A DNA stretch of 64,000 nucleotides from Rutpela maculata (taxonomy: Eukaryota > Arthropoda > Insecta > Coleoptera > Cerambycidae), in assembly GCA_936432065.2 (NCBI GenBank), contig OW386286.2, positions 16,737,179 to 16,801,178 on the forward strand, written 5' to 3'. The position numbers were made by a program, and so were the translations under genes. Numbering within the stretch: position 1 is the first letter of the stretch; every line of letters begins with the position of its first letter. Below are positions 1 through 9,941 of the stretch, piece after piece. The notes under the pieces were generated by a model, which was given only the letters and a program-made list of their open reading frames with translations, was not told the origin of the DNA and made no database searches.

Positions 1-341
1 CAGTAATTCCATACGAAAGAATTGAATGAAAATTCGCGAAATAGTATATTTTCAAGACATCAAGATTTACAGTATCTCTTAATTGCTTGATACAATAACA
101 AACAGGTGCCAGTTTTTTACAGATCTGGTCAATATGTGTCCCCCACCTACAATCTTCAGAAATGTATAAACCTAAAAACTTAGTTGAATCGGCTTGTATA
201 AGTGTCTTATGTGAGATCTTTACATAGAGGCTTTTATCGGAGGTCATCAAGGTGTTTTTGAAACTAATAAATACAGACTTGCCCGTATTTAATAAGATTC
301 TATTATTAGTTAACCAAATGTAAATACTTTCTAATTCCTCA
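1..341 (-). pseudogene. LINE ORF2 C-terminal part, displaced by a frameshift, truncated by window edge
   Basis: The minus strand below 342 continues ORF2 in a different frame: SNEELESIYIWLTNNRILLN, then TKFLGLYISEDCRWGTHIDQI, which is the usual segment after the RT catalytic box in CR1/Jockey-type elements (LGIYID.L.W..HI). A single-base gain or loss at about 342-346 explains the break. The sequence stops at the window edge before the element's 3' UTR. Confidence 0.8.
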
Positions 342-2363
342 TTACTCATCTGTAACAACGCTATTTAAGTTTTTATCCGCTACTACCATTGAAGTGTCAT
401 CAGCAAATAAAAATATGTTCGGGGCATTTAAGTCATTTATATAAATTATAAATAGCAAGGGTCCTAGAATAGACCCTTGTGGGACACCAATTGTAGTGTG
501 TAGCGTTTCCGACTGATGGGAATCGATGCTAACTAGATGTGGTCTATTTTCTAAATAGCTATAAAACCAGTTTAGAGCTTGTCCTCTAACCCCGTATTTA
601 GTCATCTTATCTAAAAGAATTTTATGAGAGACTAGATCAAACGCCTTACTAAGATCTAGAAAAATACCAATAGTTTTCTCGCCGTTATCCAGTTTATCAT
701 GAAGTAAGTTTAAGAATTTGTTAATACAATTACATGTTGACCGTCCTTTTCGAAAACCAAACTGGTTTTTATTAAAAAGGCTATATTTTTCGAAGAATGC
801 TATGATTTTATTCGATGCATATTTTTCAAAGACTTTTGCAAAAGTATTTAAAATTGCTATTGGCCTATAATTATTGATGTCATCAGCATTTCCGGATTTA
901 AATATGGGTACTATTTTCGCAATTTTTAACTTATCTGGGAAAACTCCAACACTGAGAGAAAAGTTAATCAAATAAGTTAGTGGTTTAGTAATAAAATCTT
1001 TACATCTCTTTAATACATTTGAACTTATTTCATCTATTCCAGCGGAATTGGAATTTTTCAAATTAAGTAAAATATCAAAAATTTCATGTTCAGTTGCAGG
1101 TTCAAAGAAGAACGTATGCAGATTATTATTAATATTATTCGATGGGTCAGAGTTGCTAAGTGGGATGTTTTCCAGTAATTTAGTAGGAACTTTATTAAAG
1201 TGCGAATTAAACGTATTACCTAGTTCGACTGGATCATCTATTAATTTATCGTCAATATTTAATTTTAAATTGTTTACTTTATTTTTATTATTAGGTTTAA
1301 TAATGTTCCACGCCGCTTTGGATTTGTTTCTAGCGTTTGTTAAAATGCAGCTATTATAGTTTTTCTTAGCTTTTCGAAGAAGTTGTCTATAGATGCATTT
1401 ATACTTTTTATAATATGAGATTAAGTTAACGTCCGTTGAGGCCAATGTCAGTAAATAAAGATCCTTCAGTTTTTTCGACGATACACGCAAACCTTTCGTT
1501 AGCCATGGGGTATTTTTTTGATGCTTTTTAGTATTTTTTGTTTTTACAGGAAAAGCTAGATTGAAGTAAAATAAAAACGTATCACAGAAAATTTTAAACT
1601 TAGCATCAATATTATAATTAGTATTATACATATCTTCCCAATTTTCATCACGAATTAGTGAACAAAAATAGTCAATGTTATTTTTATTATTCAATGCTCT
1701 GCATATTACTTTTTTATTCTTTTCGGTTGTGTTTTGCACCTCCAAAGATAGCATCTGACCATGATGATCAGATAGAGCATTCATTATAACTTTGCTTTCG
1801 TAATGTTCACAATTTACATTTACACAGATATTATCAATACAATTTTGAAGTCTTGTTGGTTCATTTATGGTCAGTATAATACAATACGAGCTTAAGAAAT
1901 CCAAGAGATCTGAACGTTGCTTACTATTATTTGTTAAAAAATTTATGTTAAAATCCCCACATAACACGATTTTAGAGTTTTTGTATTTACTTACTATCGA
2001 GTCAAGTGCAATGGTAAAATTATCATAAAAAATATTTAAATCGCTATCAGGGCTTCTGTATATTACAATTACAATCACAAAGTCATTTGCGGTAACATAA
2101 CATTTTAGTGCGGCACATTCAAAATGTTTTTCAACGGCAAGAGAGTTGATATATTCAAGTTTTTCACACTTGATGTTATTTTTTAGAAAAATTGCAACAC
2201 CACCATTCTTTAGAATATTTCTACAATAATACGTACCAACACAATAATCATTTAAAATTAATGAAGGGAATTGAGTATTGGTTGCCCAATGTTCGGTTAC
2301 ACAGAAAATATCACAGTCAATATCAGATAAGAATATGTCTAAGTCTAACAATTTATTTCTCAT
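342..2363 (-). CDS. LINE ORF2: APE-type endonuclease + reverse transcriptase (C-terminus frameshifted)
   Basis: A 673-residue frame from the Met at 2363; the same frame is open to about 2402 and reads GPNYKKLHIVHQNVQC before that Met, so the true start is upstream. Endonuclease domain, roughly residues 1-210: TEHW (23-26), YRSP (102-105), GDFN (136-139) and the catalytic SDHHG (198-202). RT domain, roughly 450-673: SAGIDEI near 440, NYRPIAIL (498-505), FLDLSKAFD (568-576), GVPQGSILGP (626-635) and the catalytic FADDT (653-657). All catalytic residues I can place are present. The protein nicks target DNA and copies the element's RNA into the nick. The frame breaks about 15 residues after FADD, and the thumb continues in another frame. 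Identification is certain; activity is excluded by the frameshift. Confidence 0.93.
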   Translation of the reverse strand: MRNKLLDLDIFLSDIDCDIFCVTEHWATNTQFPSLILNDYCVGTYYCRNILKNGGVAIFLKNNIKCEKLEYINSLAVEKHFECAALKCYVTANDFVIVIVIYRSPDSDLNIFYDNFTIALDSIVSKYKNSKIVLCGDFNINFLTNNSKQRSDLLDFLSSYCIILTINEPTRLQNCIDNICVNVNCEHYESKVIMNALSDHHGQMLSLEVQNTTEKNKKVICRALNNKNNIDYFCSLIRDENWEDMYNTNYNIDAKFKIFCDTFLFYFNLAFPVKTKNTKKHQKNTPWLTKGLRVSSKKLKDLYLLTLASTDVNLISYYKKYKCIYRQLLRKAKKNYNSCILTNARNKSKAAWNIIKPNNKNKVNNLKLNIDDKLIDDPVELGNTFNSHFNKVPTKLLENIPLSNSDPSNNINNNLHTFFFEPATEHEIFDILLNLKNSNSAGIDEISSNVLKRCKDFITKPLTYLINFSLSVGVFPDKLKIAKIVPIFKSGNADDINNYRPIAILNTFAKVFEKYASNKIIAFFEKYSLFNKNQFGFRKGRSTCNCINKFLNLLHDKLDNGEKTIGIFLDLSKAFDLVSHKILLDKMTKYGVRGQALNWFYSYLENRPHLVSIDSHQSETLHTTIGVPQGSILGPLLFIIYINDLNAPNIFLFADDTSMVVADKNLNSVVTDE

Positions 2364-2383
2364 GCATTGTACATTCTGGTGGA

Positions 2384-3245
2384 CTATGTGTAGTTTTTTA
2401 TAATTTGGTCCTTTACTAAAAAATGTTTTTCTTTATTATTTTCACAAGTCTTGGTGTTGTCAGTAATAATAATTTCAGGTGACATTGAAGGAACACCTTC
2501 CGCTGAACATACAGAGTTTACCAACTTATCAAGTGTAAATTTAATATCAGTGTTTAAATTTGTTTGCAATTTTTTATCATTTTTTATTTCTACATCCGTT
2601 TTACTGGTAACTTCCACAAAGTTTAGTCTAGATATTTTATACTTAAAAATATATTTTAAAATTTTGTATTTAGCTAACCTACTTAAAATGGATTTATTAA
2701 AAATACTATGATCAGTTAGTAATGAGTTACTGTCTAAATAACACAATGAATTTTTTCCAATACTTTCAATAATATTTTTAATACTTTTGTTATGTTCATA
2801 AATAAAATTATTTAGAATATATCTGTTGTGGTGATAAGAGGCTCCTAACCACAACATTTGTTTCTTTTAGTCTCATATACTCTAAAAAGTTTGTCAACAA
2901 TTCTATATTTATTTTGAGACCTTTTTGTGCATTTATAGAGGTGGTAAATATTATAGCTATATCGCTTTTATTAAAATTCTTGAACAGAGATTTATAATCA
3001 CCAATGATATTCTCCAACAAAGAGTTCGGTTTAAAGATACAACTAACCTCAAAATTATCGCCGTTTTCATTTTCCATAATAATTGATCTTAATATTCTAG
3101 CACTATTTCTGCCGTTGTTGTCTGCAAGTATTAAGATATTCCTTTGTTTTGTCCTTTCTTCTTCTTCTTGTGGGAAATTTATAATTTCATTTTTTTTATT
3201 TTTATTTTTAGTATCGTTTATAGCTTTAGTTGAAACCTTTTTGGT
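2384..3245 (-). pseudogene. LINE ORF1, SGNH/GDSL-hydrolase-like, one frameshift
   Basis: Two overlapping frames. The upstream one opens after a TAA at 3246-3248 and reads a Lys/Glu-rich stretch, then NILILADNNGRNSARIL, which sits where SGNH hydrolases carry block I, then DIAIIFTTSIN. The downstream frame (2384 to about 2850) reads RYILNNFIYEHNKSIK and LCYLDSNSL, which resembles the R..N..I...N..I and ++D.N pattern of the same fold. The frame changes between about 2815 and 2845. CR1-group LINEs are known to carry an esterase-like ORF1; that this is the same domain is inferred from the order of blocks, and the catalytic Ser is not obvious. The ORF ends IIKNYT at 2384, inside the start of ORF2. 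Confidence 0.6.
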
Positions 3246-4198
3246 TTAAGTCATATTTCTTACACCTTTGGGGGCCTGCCGCCCCTGTCCCAAAAAAAGG
3301 GCTGGCATGCTCATTTCTGTGCTCTACTGCCCCAAATTAACAACAATTCACACATTTTGGGAGTAAACCTATGACACCCAATTAGTGGTCGGCGGGCTCC
3401 TGGTCCATGAAGGTAACATATATTTTTTACATCTTTATATTATTAATAACTCAGACCTCTGAAAGATTAGTATAGTAGTAGTATGGTCAGTATAGATGAG
3501 AAACATAGTAACATAACAGTAAAAAGGAACAATATTTGTTTGAAAAGGTTTATTTAAACTACTATGGCGCTATAGTGATCATAGACAAGTAATTTGATTT
3601 CGCTTTTCAGGTATTGGTAAAAAAGTGCTTTTTTATATTTACTATACCAGTGATGGTTAAATATTTCCAGGAGCTATGATGGTTACACAGCACTTTGTAT
3701 TAGCTTTTTTAGTATTGACAAAAGAGTGCTTTTGTACATTTGATGTACCAACGATGGTGAAATAATTCCAAATATGTAATAACAAAACACATAAGGCCAT
3801 CAACTTACCATTACAGAAAATATGATATAATGTTAAACAGCACTTCCTATTCGCTTTTCAGGTATTGGCAAAAGTTGCCAACACTTTACAAGTCATAAAT
3901 CTAATGGCCCATTGCTTTGCCACCTCTAGTGTGTTTGCTGGGTAGAGCCCTTTGTAGCCTGTGAGACAATTTCAAAGATTAATTTACCAACACGATGACG
4001 GCCCGGGTCATACGTCAAATGAAACATGAAATTATTTAAATGCTCAATTTTGGGAGAATGGGCTCATTTAATGAATTTCATTTAGTAGTTGTTACTTCTT
4101 GTGGATAAATTATTACTTAAAATTAGACGATATTGAAAATTTCAGATGAATCCGATATGTGGTTCTCAAAATATACAACTTTTAAAGAGCACGGTGTG

Positions 4199-4241
4199 AC
4201 CTTTGATTTTACACTACTGTACTGTACTGTAAAATCAAAGG
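4199..4241. repeat. Short perfect-stem hairpin
   Basis: CCTTTGATTTTACA and its reverse complement TGTAAAATCAAAGG flank a short loop containing repeated CTGTA. The stem is 14 bp without mismatch. It may be the centre or end of a decayed inverted-repeat element; nothing further identifies it. Confidence 0.6.
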
Positions 4242-4619
4242 TGTGACCAACATCGTGATGTCAGATGATAGTAATATAAATCGGTGAAAATAGTTGATAA
4301 ACTGAAATTCTTCACAAACACGCAAAAGTTTCAAAACACACTGCTTAAATTAACGATTTGTAATATTGTGAAATTGTAATAACGCGCTGCAGCTAGCCGC
4401 TTCAGTTAGCGGGTTCCTATCAAGTGACGTCACGACCGATACTTGACGGTGGGTGCGGTCCATTTTTATGATTTTTTTGTAGACGATTTATAGGTCTCAC
4501 AAAATTCTAGTTTTTTGCACAGGGTAGTATCCTTAAAATGATAAGATCTTTCAAATAATTAAATAAAAAAAGGTGCTAAATGAGCCCATTGGATAGGTAT
4601 CTATATATCACTTAGGACT

Positions 4620-4697
4620 AGTTTATCAATGTCTAGTTAGCTAAGTTAATTAAACTGATAACTAACAATTAATTTAGCTAACTATGGACATTAATAA
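4620..4697. repeat. Imperfect inverted repeat, about 75 bp
   Basis: GTTTATCAATGTCTAGTTAG on the left mirrors CTAACTATGGACATTAATAAAC on the right, with a TTAGCTAA-type interior. It is probably a tiny MITE-like palindrome inserted just upstream of the mariner fragment. No clear target duplication. Confidence 0.5.
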
Positions 4698-4734
4698 ACA
4701 ACAAAGTAGTTTAGATGTTTAATTTTTAGGAAAT

Positions 4735-4980
4735 ATTGGTCCTATTTTGTGGCCAGCTAGTTCTCCCAATAATAACCCCTGCCGACTTTTGGCTTTGGGG
4801 TTATTAAAAAATATTATATATAGAGAACATTCTAATAGCATAGAAGAAGTGGAAAACAAAACATTAGCTGCGTTTCAGAAAATAACTCCAGTCATGATTG
4901 GAAATGCAACAAATGCTGTAAGGAGAGGGTGTCAAAAATGCATAGACGTCAATGGAAGACAATTCGAATATTTATTGTAG
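4735..4980 (+). pseudogene. Tc1/mariner-superfamily transposase, C-terminal fragment (copy A)
   Basis: The frame reads IGPILWPASSPNNNPCRLLA, then LLKNIIYREHSNSIEEVENK and KCIDVNGRQFEYLL, ending at a stop at 4978-4980. WPA(R)SPD.(N/T)P..F..(W)G.LK is the usual block around the third catalytic Asp of these transposases; here the Asp has become Asn (SPNNNP), so it is inactive. The end motif CI..NG..FE.LL is the family's C-terminus. There is no in-frame N-terminal part nearby. The downstream flank (TAGTTTAGTTTTTTC...) recurs at 28856, so 4735-5070 and 9370-9815 are two halves of one repeat split by the nested elements between them. Confidence 0.8.
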
Positions 4981-5471
4981 TTTAGTTTTTTCTATTTTTG
5001 GCAAAATTATTTTATATTATGAGAAGTGTTGTTTTTGTTAATAGCTTATTTCCATGGCCTCCTCACAAATATCCCAGGTAGCAAAGGCACGTGAAAATGA
5101 CGTGAAAAAATGGTTAGGAGTGACGAGAAATGACGAGTTAGATGACGTAAATGAAACGTGAAAATGACTTCCTAATGTCTGCTCAGACGAATGACGTCTT
5201 TTTCAGGATATATTTGGTAATCCCCCCCACAGGTTTTTAGTAATAGGAACATATAAAACTACATACTAGTTAGTAATCTACTTGATAAAAATAAAATAAT
5301 TAATGCATAAATAAGTTTTGTCCTAATGAATTTGTTTGTTAGCCATCCGTAATTTTATTTACATTAACATATCTAATATTGTTTACCATCACTCCAACTT
5401 TTTCTCACAAGGGTTGCCTGCAAATTATAATGTTTATTAAGTTATTAAATTCATTTTTACTTACCTTTACC

Positions 5472-5565
5472 AATTGCGGTCCGTAGGATTCAAACCTACA
5501 TGTCTCCCGTTGTCCGTATTACAGTACTGACGCTTCAACCAACTGAGCTAGCTTGGCGACCGCGT
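5472..5565 (-). repeat. tRNA-like segment (Pol III A/B boxes), probably a SINE head
   Basis: On the minus strand TAGCTCAGTTGG (5539-5550) is a near-canonical A box and GGTTTGAATCC (5486-5496) is a B box inside a T-arm GTAGG...CCTAC. GCGGTC and GACCGC at the outer ends can pair, but the arm spacing does not give a standard cloverleaf, so a tRNA-derived repeat is more likely than a working tRNA gene. It lies inside element 5073-9367. Confidence 0.55.
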
Positions 5566-6479
5566 TTTCGGATGCTAAAAGCAGTATTTATGGTGGTGAA
5601 TGAAGTCTTTATTATGTGAAATTGAATTTCTTGCCTTATTTAAAATATATGAAAATCTTTCAGGTTCTCCTCTTCGAGTTACTAGTATTTTTATTTATTT
5701 ATAATTATTAAGAAGAACTTATTTAATTTAATTAAACTGTCACCAGTGTCACCTGAGAAGTACGAGTAGTTGTTGAACAATGTAATTATTACATTAATTA
5801 GTATTAGTGGCGGTTCGTTAAAAAAAAAATATTTTCCCCAGATCTCGAAATTGAAGAGCAGAGAAGGAGAAATCCGAAAAAAAAAAATTTCCTTATCTCA
5901 AATTTGATGAGCGGTGGAGGGGAAGTCAGGAGTCAACTATTTTAAGAATTAAAGTTTTAAGTTGAGGTACTTATACAAACCTGGGAAGCGTATTGGAGAA
6001 AAAACGGTAAAGGTGTAATATCGTCATCTACAACATAAATAGAATATTTAATGATCTAAAACAGACCTAAAATTGAAAACAACCAATAAGCAATTATTAC
6101 CTTAAAAAAAAACAACTAAAATTTTTTTCGCAATAAAAAAAAAACGGAATGAGCAGGGGCCGAACCGCCGACTTCATGACTTGGAAGACGACGCCTTAAG
6201 CACTTGGCCGCCAACCTTTCTGAGGCTACTTACCTAAAGACTTTATAGTTGGAACACGCAACGGATAGATTTTGCTTTTTAATGCATTTTAATCTAATTT
6301 TATTATTAAAAGAATAGATAGAAATATAATTTAAACAAATAAATTACCGAATCTTTGCAAACTCTTTCGAATATAAATTATTTTGGATAATGTTAAAAAA
6401 CATTATATCCTCGAATAAAAAGCCAATACTTATCCCTCACGACACGGTTTATTTTTTTTTTAAACTTTACCCAGACAGC
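5566..6479. other. Interior of CCC-AGCA element 1; no gene
   Basis: AT-rich DNA with long A runs. AGTGGCGGTTCG near 5808-5820 resembles a hAT-type terminus, but no partner end was found. The only structured item is the tRNA-like segment at 6145-6216. Confidence 0.35.
6145..6216 (-). repeat. tRNA-like segment, Leu/Ser type
   Basis: Minus strand: TGGCGGCCAAGTGCTTAAGG has the A-box shape of class II tRNAs (GGTGGCCGAGTGG.TAAGG), followed by GGTTCGGCCCC as a degenerate B box, then TGCTCATTCCG and a T run. The 3' part is nearly the same as the tRNA-like unit at 10578-10658, so both may be one dispersed Pol III-derived repeat. Confidence 0.5.
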
Positions 6480-6603
6480 ACTCGATAGCCTTAGGACAAC
6501 CACTGGCCATCCTTGGAGGATAAGCGGGACGTCCTGGGGACGTGCTAAACTGGGTTAATCCCGATTTCGGACCTCCTGTGGATATCCTTTTGGTGCAAAT
6601 CGG

Positions 6604-6850
6604 GTTTGCCCATGGATGTCTTCAATGGGATAGCCCATGGTCGTCCATAGGAAGAAAAAGGGACCAATTTGGGTAAAAATCTGGACAACCTACAGACATC
6701 CACAATGGGATAGCCCATGGTTGTCAATAGGAAGAAAAAGGGACCAATTTAGGTTAAAATATCGACAACCTACAGACACCCACAATGGGATAGCCCATGG
6801 TTGTCCCCATAGGAAGAAAAATGGACCAATTTAGGTTAAAATCTAGAACA
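6604..6850. repeat. 80-bp tandem repeat, three copies
   Basis: The word GGGATAGCCCATGG begins at 6627, 6707 and 6787, an exact 80-bp period. Each unit also holds AGGAAGAAAAAGGGACCAATTT and ends in CTACAGAC.TCCAC. Copies differ by a few substitutions and a small insertion. Units repeat the GGAT/CCAT words of the element's ends. The long frames here are a by-product of the repeat and not genes. Confidence 0.85.
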
Positions 6851-7612
6851 TCTACAAAAGTTGCATCCGGTTATCCATACGTATCTCTCTTTCGAAAATA
6901 TTGTGATTACTGTAGACAACAATTTGAAATTCTGGGTATACTCACTCACCCTCCCTTGGGTAATAAATAAATCTCATATTGCAAAAACATAATAAATAAT
7001 AAAATATGCATTTGCAATATGTGCATTTTTTATGTAGTGGATAGACTACACTTTAGTTTCTTACTTTTTGGCAGTAAACACTGCTGACTAGATGAGTATC
7101 GCAACAGAAGTAATTTGCAAATTGCAAGGAGAGCCATCTACCATGACTTATTGAAACTAGCGCTAAGAACAAGCTAGCCAATATATAAATATACAGGTAT
7201 CCAATATACTTACCTATATTCAACTCAAACTTGTATCTCATTGTTAAATTAACGATAATTAATATTTTAATAGTTTTTATTATCAACTTCTTACAACGTG
7301 TTGATTACAATGAACTCGCTTAATAACTGAAGATTCATCCCTGACTCTGTATGCAACACATAACACACACACAAATATATTTTTGGTTATATACAACATA
7401 ACTCATTGCAAAATCGTGAATTGAAACTTATACGTCTCTTTGTTTTTTTTTTTGTTGAGGGCAAGACTTTTCAAAAAAACGCCTGGATTAATAAGAAAAT
7501 TAGACAGATAAGTAGTTTGTAAACGATATTAATATTTCACGATGAAAAGCATACGTAAATCCCAAAGTATTGGTCACTTGTATTTATATTTGCAATGAAG
7601 ATATTTTGGTAT
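6851..7612. other. Interior of element 2; no gene
   Basis: AT-rich sequence with a small open frame on the minus strand (7053-7286) that shows no recognisable motif and has a hydrophobic, low-complexity composition. I treat it as chance. Confidence 0.35.
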
Positions 7613-8236
7613 CAGTGGCGGCTGGTGAAATTTCAATATTTTTTTTCTCGTCTGTGGCGCATGGGACCCATACGAAACTTGGGAAATAACATCTAGAGAA
7701 GCACTTCTCTAATGACCCCTAAAAAATTTTGAAAAAGCAGTTTGCGAAAAAATTTTTGAAAATTCGCTAGCCTCCCCTGGGTCTAGGGACCCCTGTTTAC
7801 TTTTATTTTTTTTTGTCATATGCATTTGACTTTTCATAAAAATGCATCGACAGATTTTGGAGTTTGTGAAAATATTTTCATTACTAACTGAGATACAACG
7901 AATTGAAATATTGTAATTTGTTAAATTGTAAATTACAAAATTTCAATTCATTGTATTTCAGTTAGTAATGAAAATATTTTCACAAACTCTAAAATCTGTC
8001 GATGCATTTTTATGAAAAGTCAAATGCATATGACAAAAAAAAATAAAAGTAAACAGGGGTCCCTAGACCCAGGGGAGGCTAGCAAATTTTCAAAAATTTT
8101 TTCGCAAACTGCTTTTTCAAAATTTTTTAGGGGTCATTAGAGAAGTGCTTCTCTAGATGTAATTTCCCAAATTTCGTATGGGTCCCATGCGCCACAGACG
8201 AGAAAAAAAATATTGAAATTTCACCAGCCGCCGCTG
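7613..8236. mobile_element. hAT-type palindromic MITE with perfect 8-bp TSD
   Basis: The element begins CAGTGGCGGCTGGTG and ends CACCAGCCGCCGCTG, and is flanked by TTTGGTAT at 7605-7612 and 8237-8244. An 8-bp duplication and CAG.GGCGG ends are typical of hAT elements. The two halves are nearly exact inverted copies that meet near 7925, so single strands would fold into a hairpin of about 300 bp. There is no coding content. It is the innermost of four nested insertions. Low divergence between the arms suggests recent insertion or arm homogenisation. Confidence 0.92.
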
Positions 8237-8392
8237 TTTGGTATTATTACTTTGTTTGAAGCCTTTCATGCAGATGTGTATTTATCGGAAAAATAGCGAT
8301 ATATATTACCATCCTATTTACATATTTTTATGCCACATCAAGAGTTACTATTTGTGCTGATAATATAAATTTTTTATTTTATATATTTACTG

Positions 8393-9030
8393 TATCCAGT
8401 GGATATCCCTATGCTGGCTATTATTAGGGCCATATTTTATAAATAATGTCTTCCACTAATAAAGTTCATTCTGTCACGAAAATATAATGTAAATAAAAAC
8501 TAAATAAATTTTTTTTTATTTGTAAGTAGGTACCTTACGTGAATTATGAGTTATCATGTATTTGGAACCTACATTAACCCAACAGGTTGACCTATGGATG
8601 GCCCTTGGGATAGCCTTTGGTTATCCCTATATAGGTTTTATATAGGACATTAACAACCCTAAAGGCTATCCTATAGATATCTGTATAGGTTATCCAGTGG
8701 ATATACCTATTCTGGCTGTTATTAAGACCATATTTTATAAGTAATGCCTTCCACTAATAAAATTCATTCTGTCACGATGAAAATATAATGGAAATAAAAA
8801 CTAAATAAAGAATTTCTTATTTTTACCGTGCGTGAATTATGAATTACCATGTATTTGGAACCTACATTAGCCCAACAGGTTGACCTATGGATGGCCCTTG
8901 GGATAGCCTTTGGTCATCCCTATATAGGTTTTATATAGGACATCATATCAACCCTAAAGGCTATCCTAAAGATATTCGTATAGGTTATCCAGTGGATATC
9001 CCTATTCTGGCTGTTATTAGGACCGAAGGA
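8393..9030. repeat. Tandem repeat, unit about 297 bp, two copies plus a partial one
   Basis: TATCCAGTGGATAT begins at about 8393, 8691 and 8986. Units carry GTTGACCTATGGATGGCCC, TTGGGATAGCCTTTGGT and CATTCTGTCACGA in the same order. Copies are similar (small indels only). The unit is full of GGAT/ATCC words shared with the element's TIR region. Confidence 0.85.
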
Positions 9031-9369
9031 TAGCCATTGAACTTCCTATCGGCATCCCTAATGAACAATCCATTTATCGGATATACGGGATCATTTTAGG
9101 ATGTCCCGGGGTCATCCTGTGCTGTGTGGGTACACTCTGCTTACGATAACAAAATGCCATTACCGAGTTTTAAAGTTTGTAATCCGATAAAATATAAATA
9201 AATTTAACACTGAAAAAAGACGACAGTATGACGTGATGTGTAGCACGTCATTTTAATGTCATTTATAAGACGTCAGTCATTCTGTCGTCGATTTTTAGTG
9301 CCCTGACGTCTTTTTGACCAGAATCACCAGATTTTGACGTCATTATAACGTACCCTTGCTACCTGGGAT

Positions 9370-9815
9370 ATTAAATTTTTCGAAAATTAACCACTTTTTC
9401 TAGAGATAAATATGATATATTGTTGGATCGCTAATTTAAGTTGTGATCGAATATTGAAATAATTTACAGGGTGTTCCATTTAAAAAAAACAAAAGTTATG
9501 TCTATGTCTCGAAAACTGAGGCATGCATAATTTTTCTCTGATCAGCGACAAATTCTACTCAAAAAAGTGCCTTCAGAACATAGTACTCGATTTGCGATTC
9601 GACACTTGGTAATTGAGATATGGAGGTCATCCAAAAATGCCAATTTTCCAAAAACTCTCTGTAGCTCGGTAGTCGAAAAAGATAGACGATCGCGGTTTGC
9701 ACCCTTGTTTGTTTCTCGAAAATCGAGCTCAGCTCGGCTCAGCCTATATTGGTTTTTGTCTACCTGCCATAGTTTTAGAGAAAACCCCAAATTCCATCTA
9801 ATTTGGTTAGATCAA
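9370..9815. repeat. Resumed mariner-derived repeat (copy A), with ACAGGGTGTTCC start
   Basis: From AATTAACCACTTTTT through TTACAGGGTGTTCCATTTAA to CATCTAATTTGGTT the sequence matches 28905-29570 (copy B) in the same order. ACAGGGTGTTCC is a common end of mariner-type elements in insects. Overlapping frames of about 80 residues on both strands here are chance: copy B holds different ones. Confidence 0.7.
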
Positions 9816-9941
9816 ATTATATAAATAGATAATTTTCAGCTATAAAATTGATAAGAGACAGAAAATGTTTAAAAGAGATAGCAAAAATATATTGCGCCTT
9901 CGAATTTGTCTCGAAAAGTAGATAGTCATCTGCTATAGTTA

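Larger units (their letters stand above)
1..3248 (-). mobile_element. Non-LTR retrotransposon (LINE), CR1/Jockey-group, 3' end beyond window
   Basis: A minus-strand element with two overlapping coding regions: an SGNH-like ORF1 (2384-3245) followed by an endonuclease/reverse transcriptase ORF2 (342-2402) whose C-terminal part continues in another frame to position 1. ORF2 opens inside the last codons of ORF1, and its N-terminus (HQNVQCMRNKL) is the usual endonuclease start of CR1/Jockey-group LINEs. An esterase-like ORF1 before an APE endonuclease/RT ORF2 is known from the CR1 group; the clade assignment is inferred from that and not from a tree. At least two frameshifts (near 2815-2845 and near 342) show that this copy is dead, but the reading frames are otherwise long, so it is not very old. 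The 3' UTR lies outside the window. Confidence 0.85.
3249..4734. other. No gene seen; degenerate repeats and two hairpins
   Basis: Probably the 5' flank or UTR of the LINE, then unassigned DNA. From about 3570 to 3890 a loose unit of about 150 bp recurs three times (words GCTTTTCAGGTATTGG, AGTGCTTTT, GATGGT), strongly diverged. Two hairpins are listed separately. No coding potential is evident. Confidence 0.4.
6480..9130. mobile_element. CCC-AGCA family element 2: TIR transposon with GGAT/ATCC arrays
   Basis: Left end CCCAGACAGCACTCGATAGC; right end, inverted, CCCACACAGCACAGGATGAC. TA lies on both sides (6478-6479 and 9131-9132), a possible 2-bp duplication. The subterminal parts are rich in GGAT, ATCC and GGATATCC words, and the interior has an 80-bp tandem repeat on the left and a roughly 297-bp tandem repeat on the right. 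There is no transposase frame. It sits inside element 5073-9367 and is itself entered by the hAT palindrome 7613-8236. Confidence 0.75.
5073..9367. mobile_element. CCC-AGCA family element 1: TIR transposon with GACGTC arrays
   Basis: Left end CCCAGGTAGCAAAGGCACGT and right end, read inverted, CCCAGGTAGCAAGGGTACGT form about 20-bp TIRs. ATAT stands outside each end, a possible 4-bp duplication. Both subterminal regions (5095-5210 and 9215-9350) are dense in TGACGT/GACGTC words. There is no transposase ORF. The net element, without the nested element at 6480-9130, is about 1.64 kb and holds two tRNA-like segments. It interrupts a mariner-derived repeat that resumes at 9370. Superfamily not assigned. 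Confidence 0.75.

Noticed and set aside
1048..1359. Open frame on the plus strand opposite the LINE ORF2
   Set aside because: Shadow of the ORF2 coding strand; hydrophobic and without motif.
9542..9824. Overlapping frames of about 80 residues on both strands, with a similar one at 29367-29588
   Set aside because: Their repetition comes from a non-coding mariner-derived repeat; the two copies differ by frame-changing indels.
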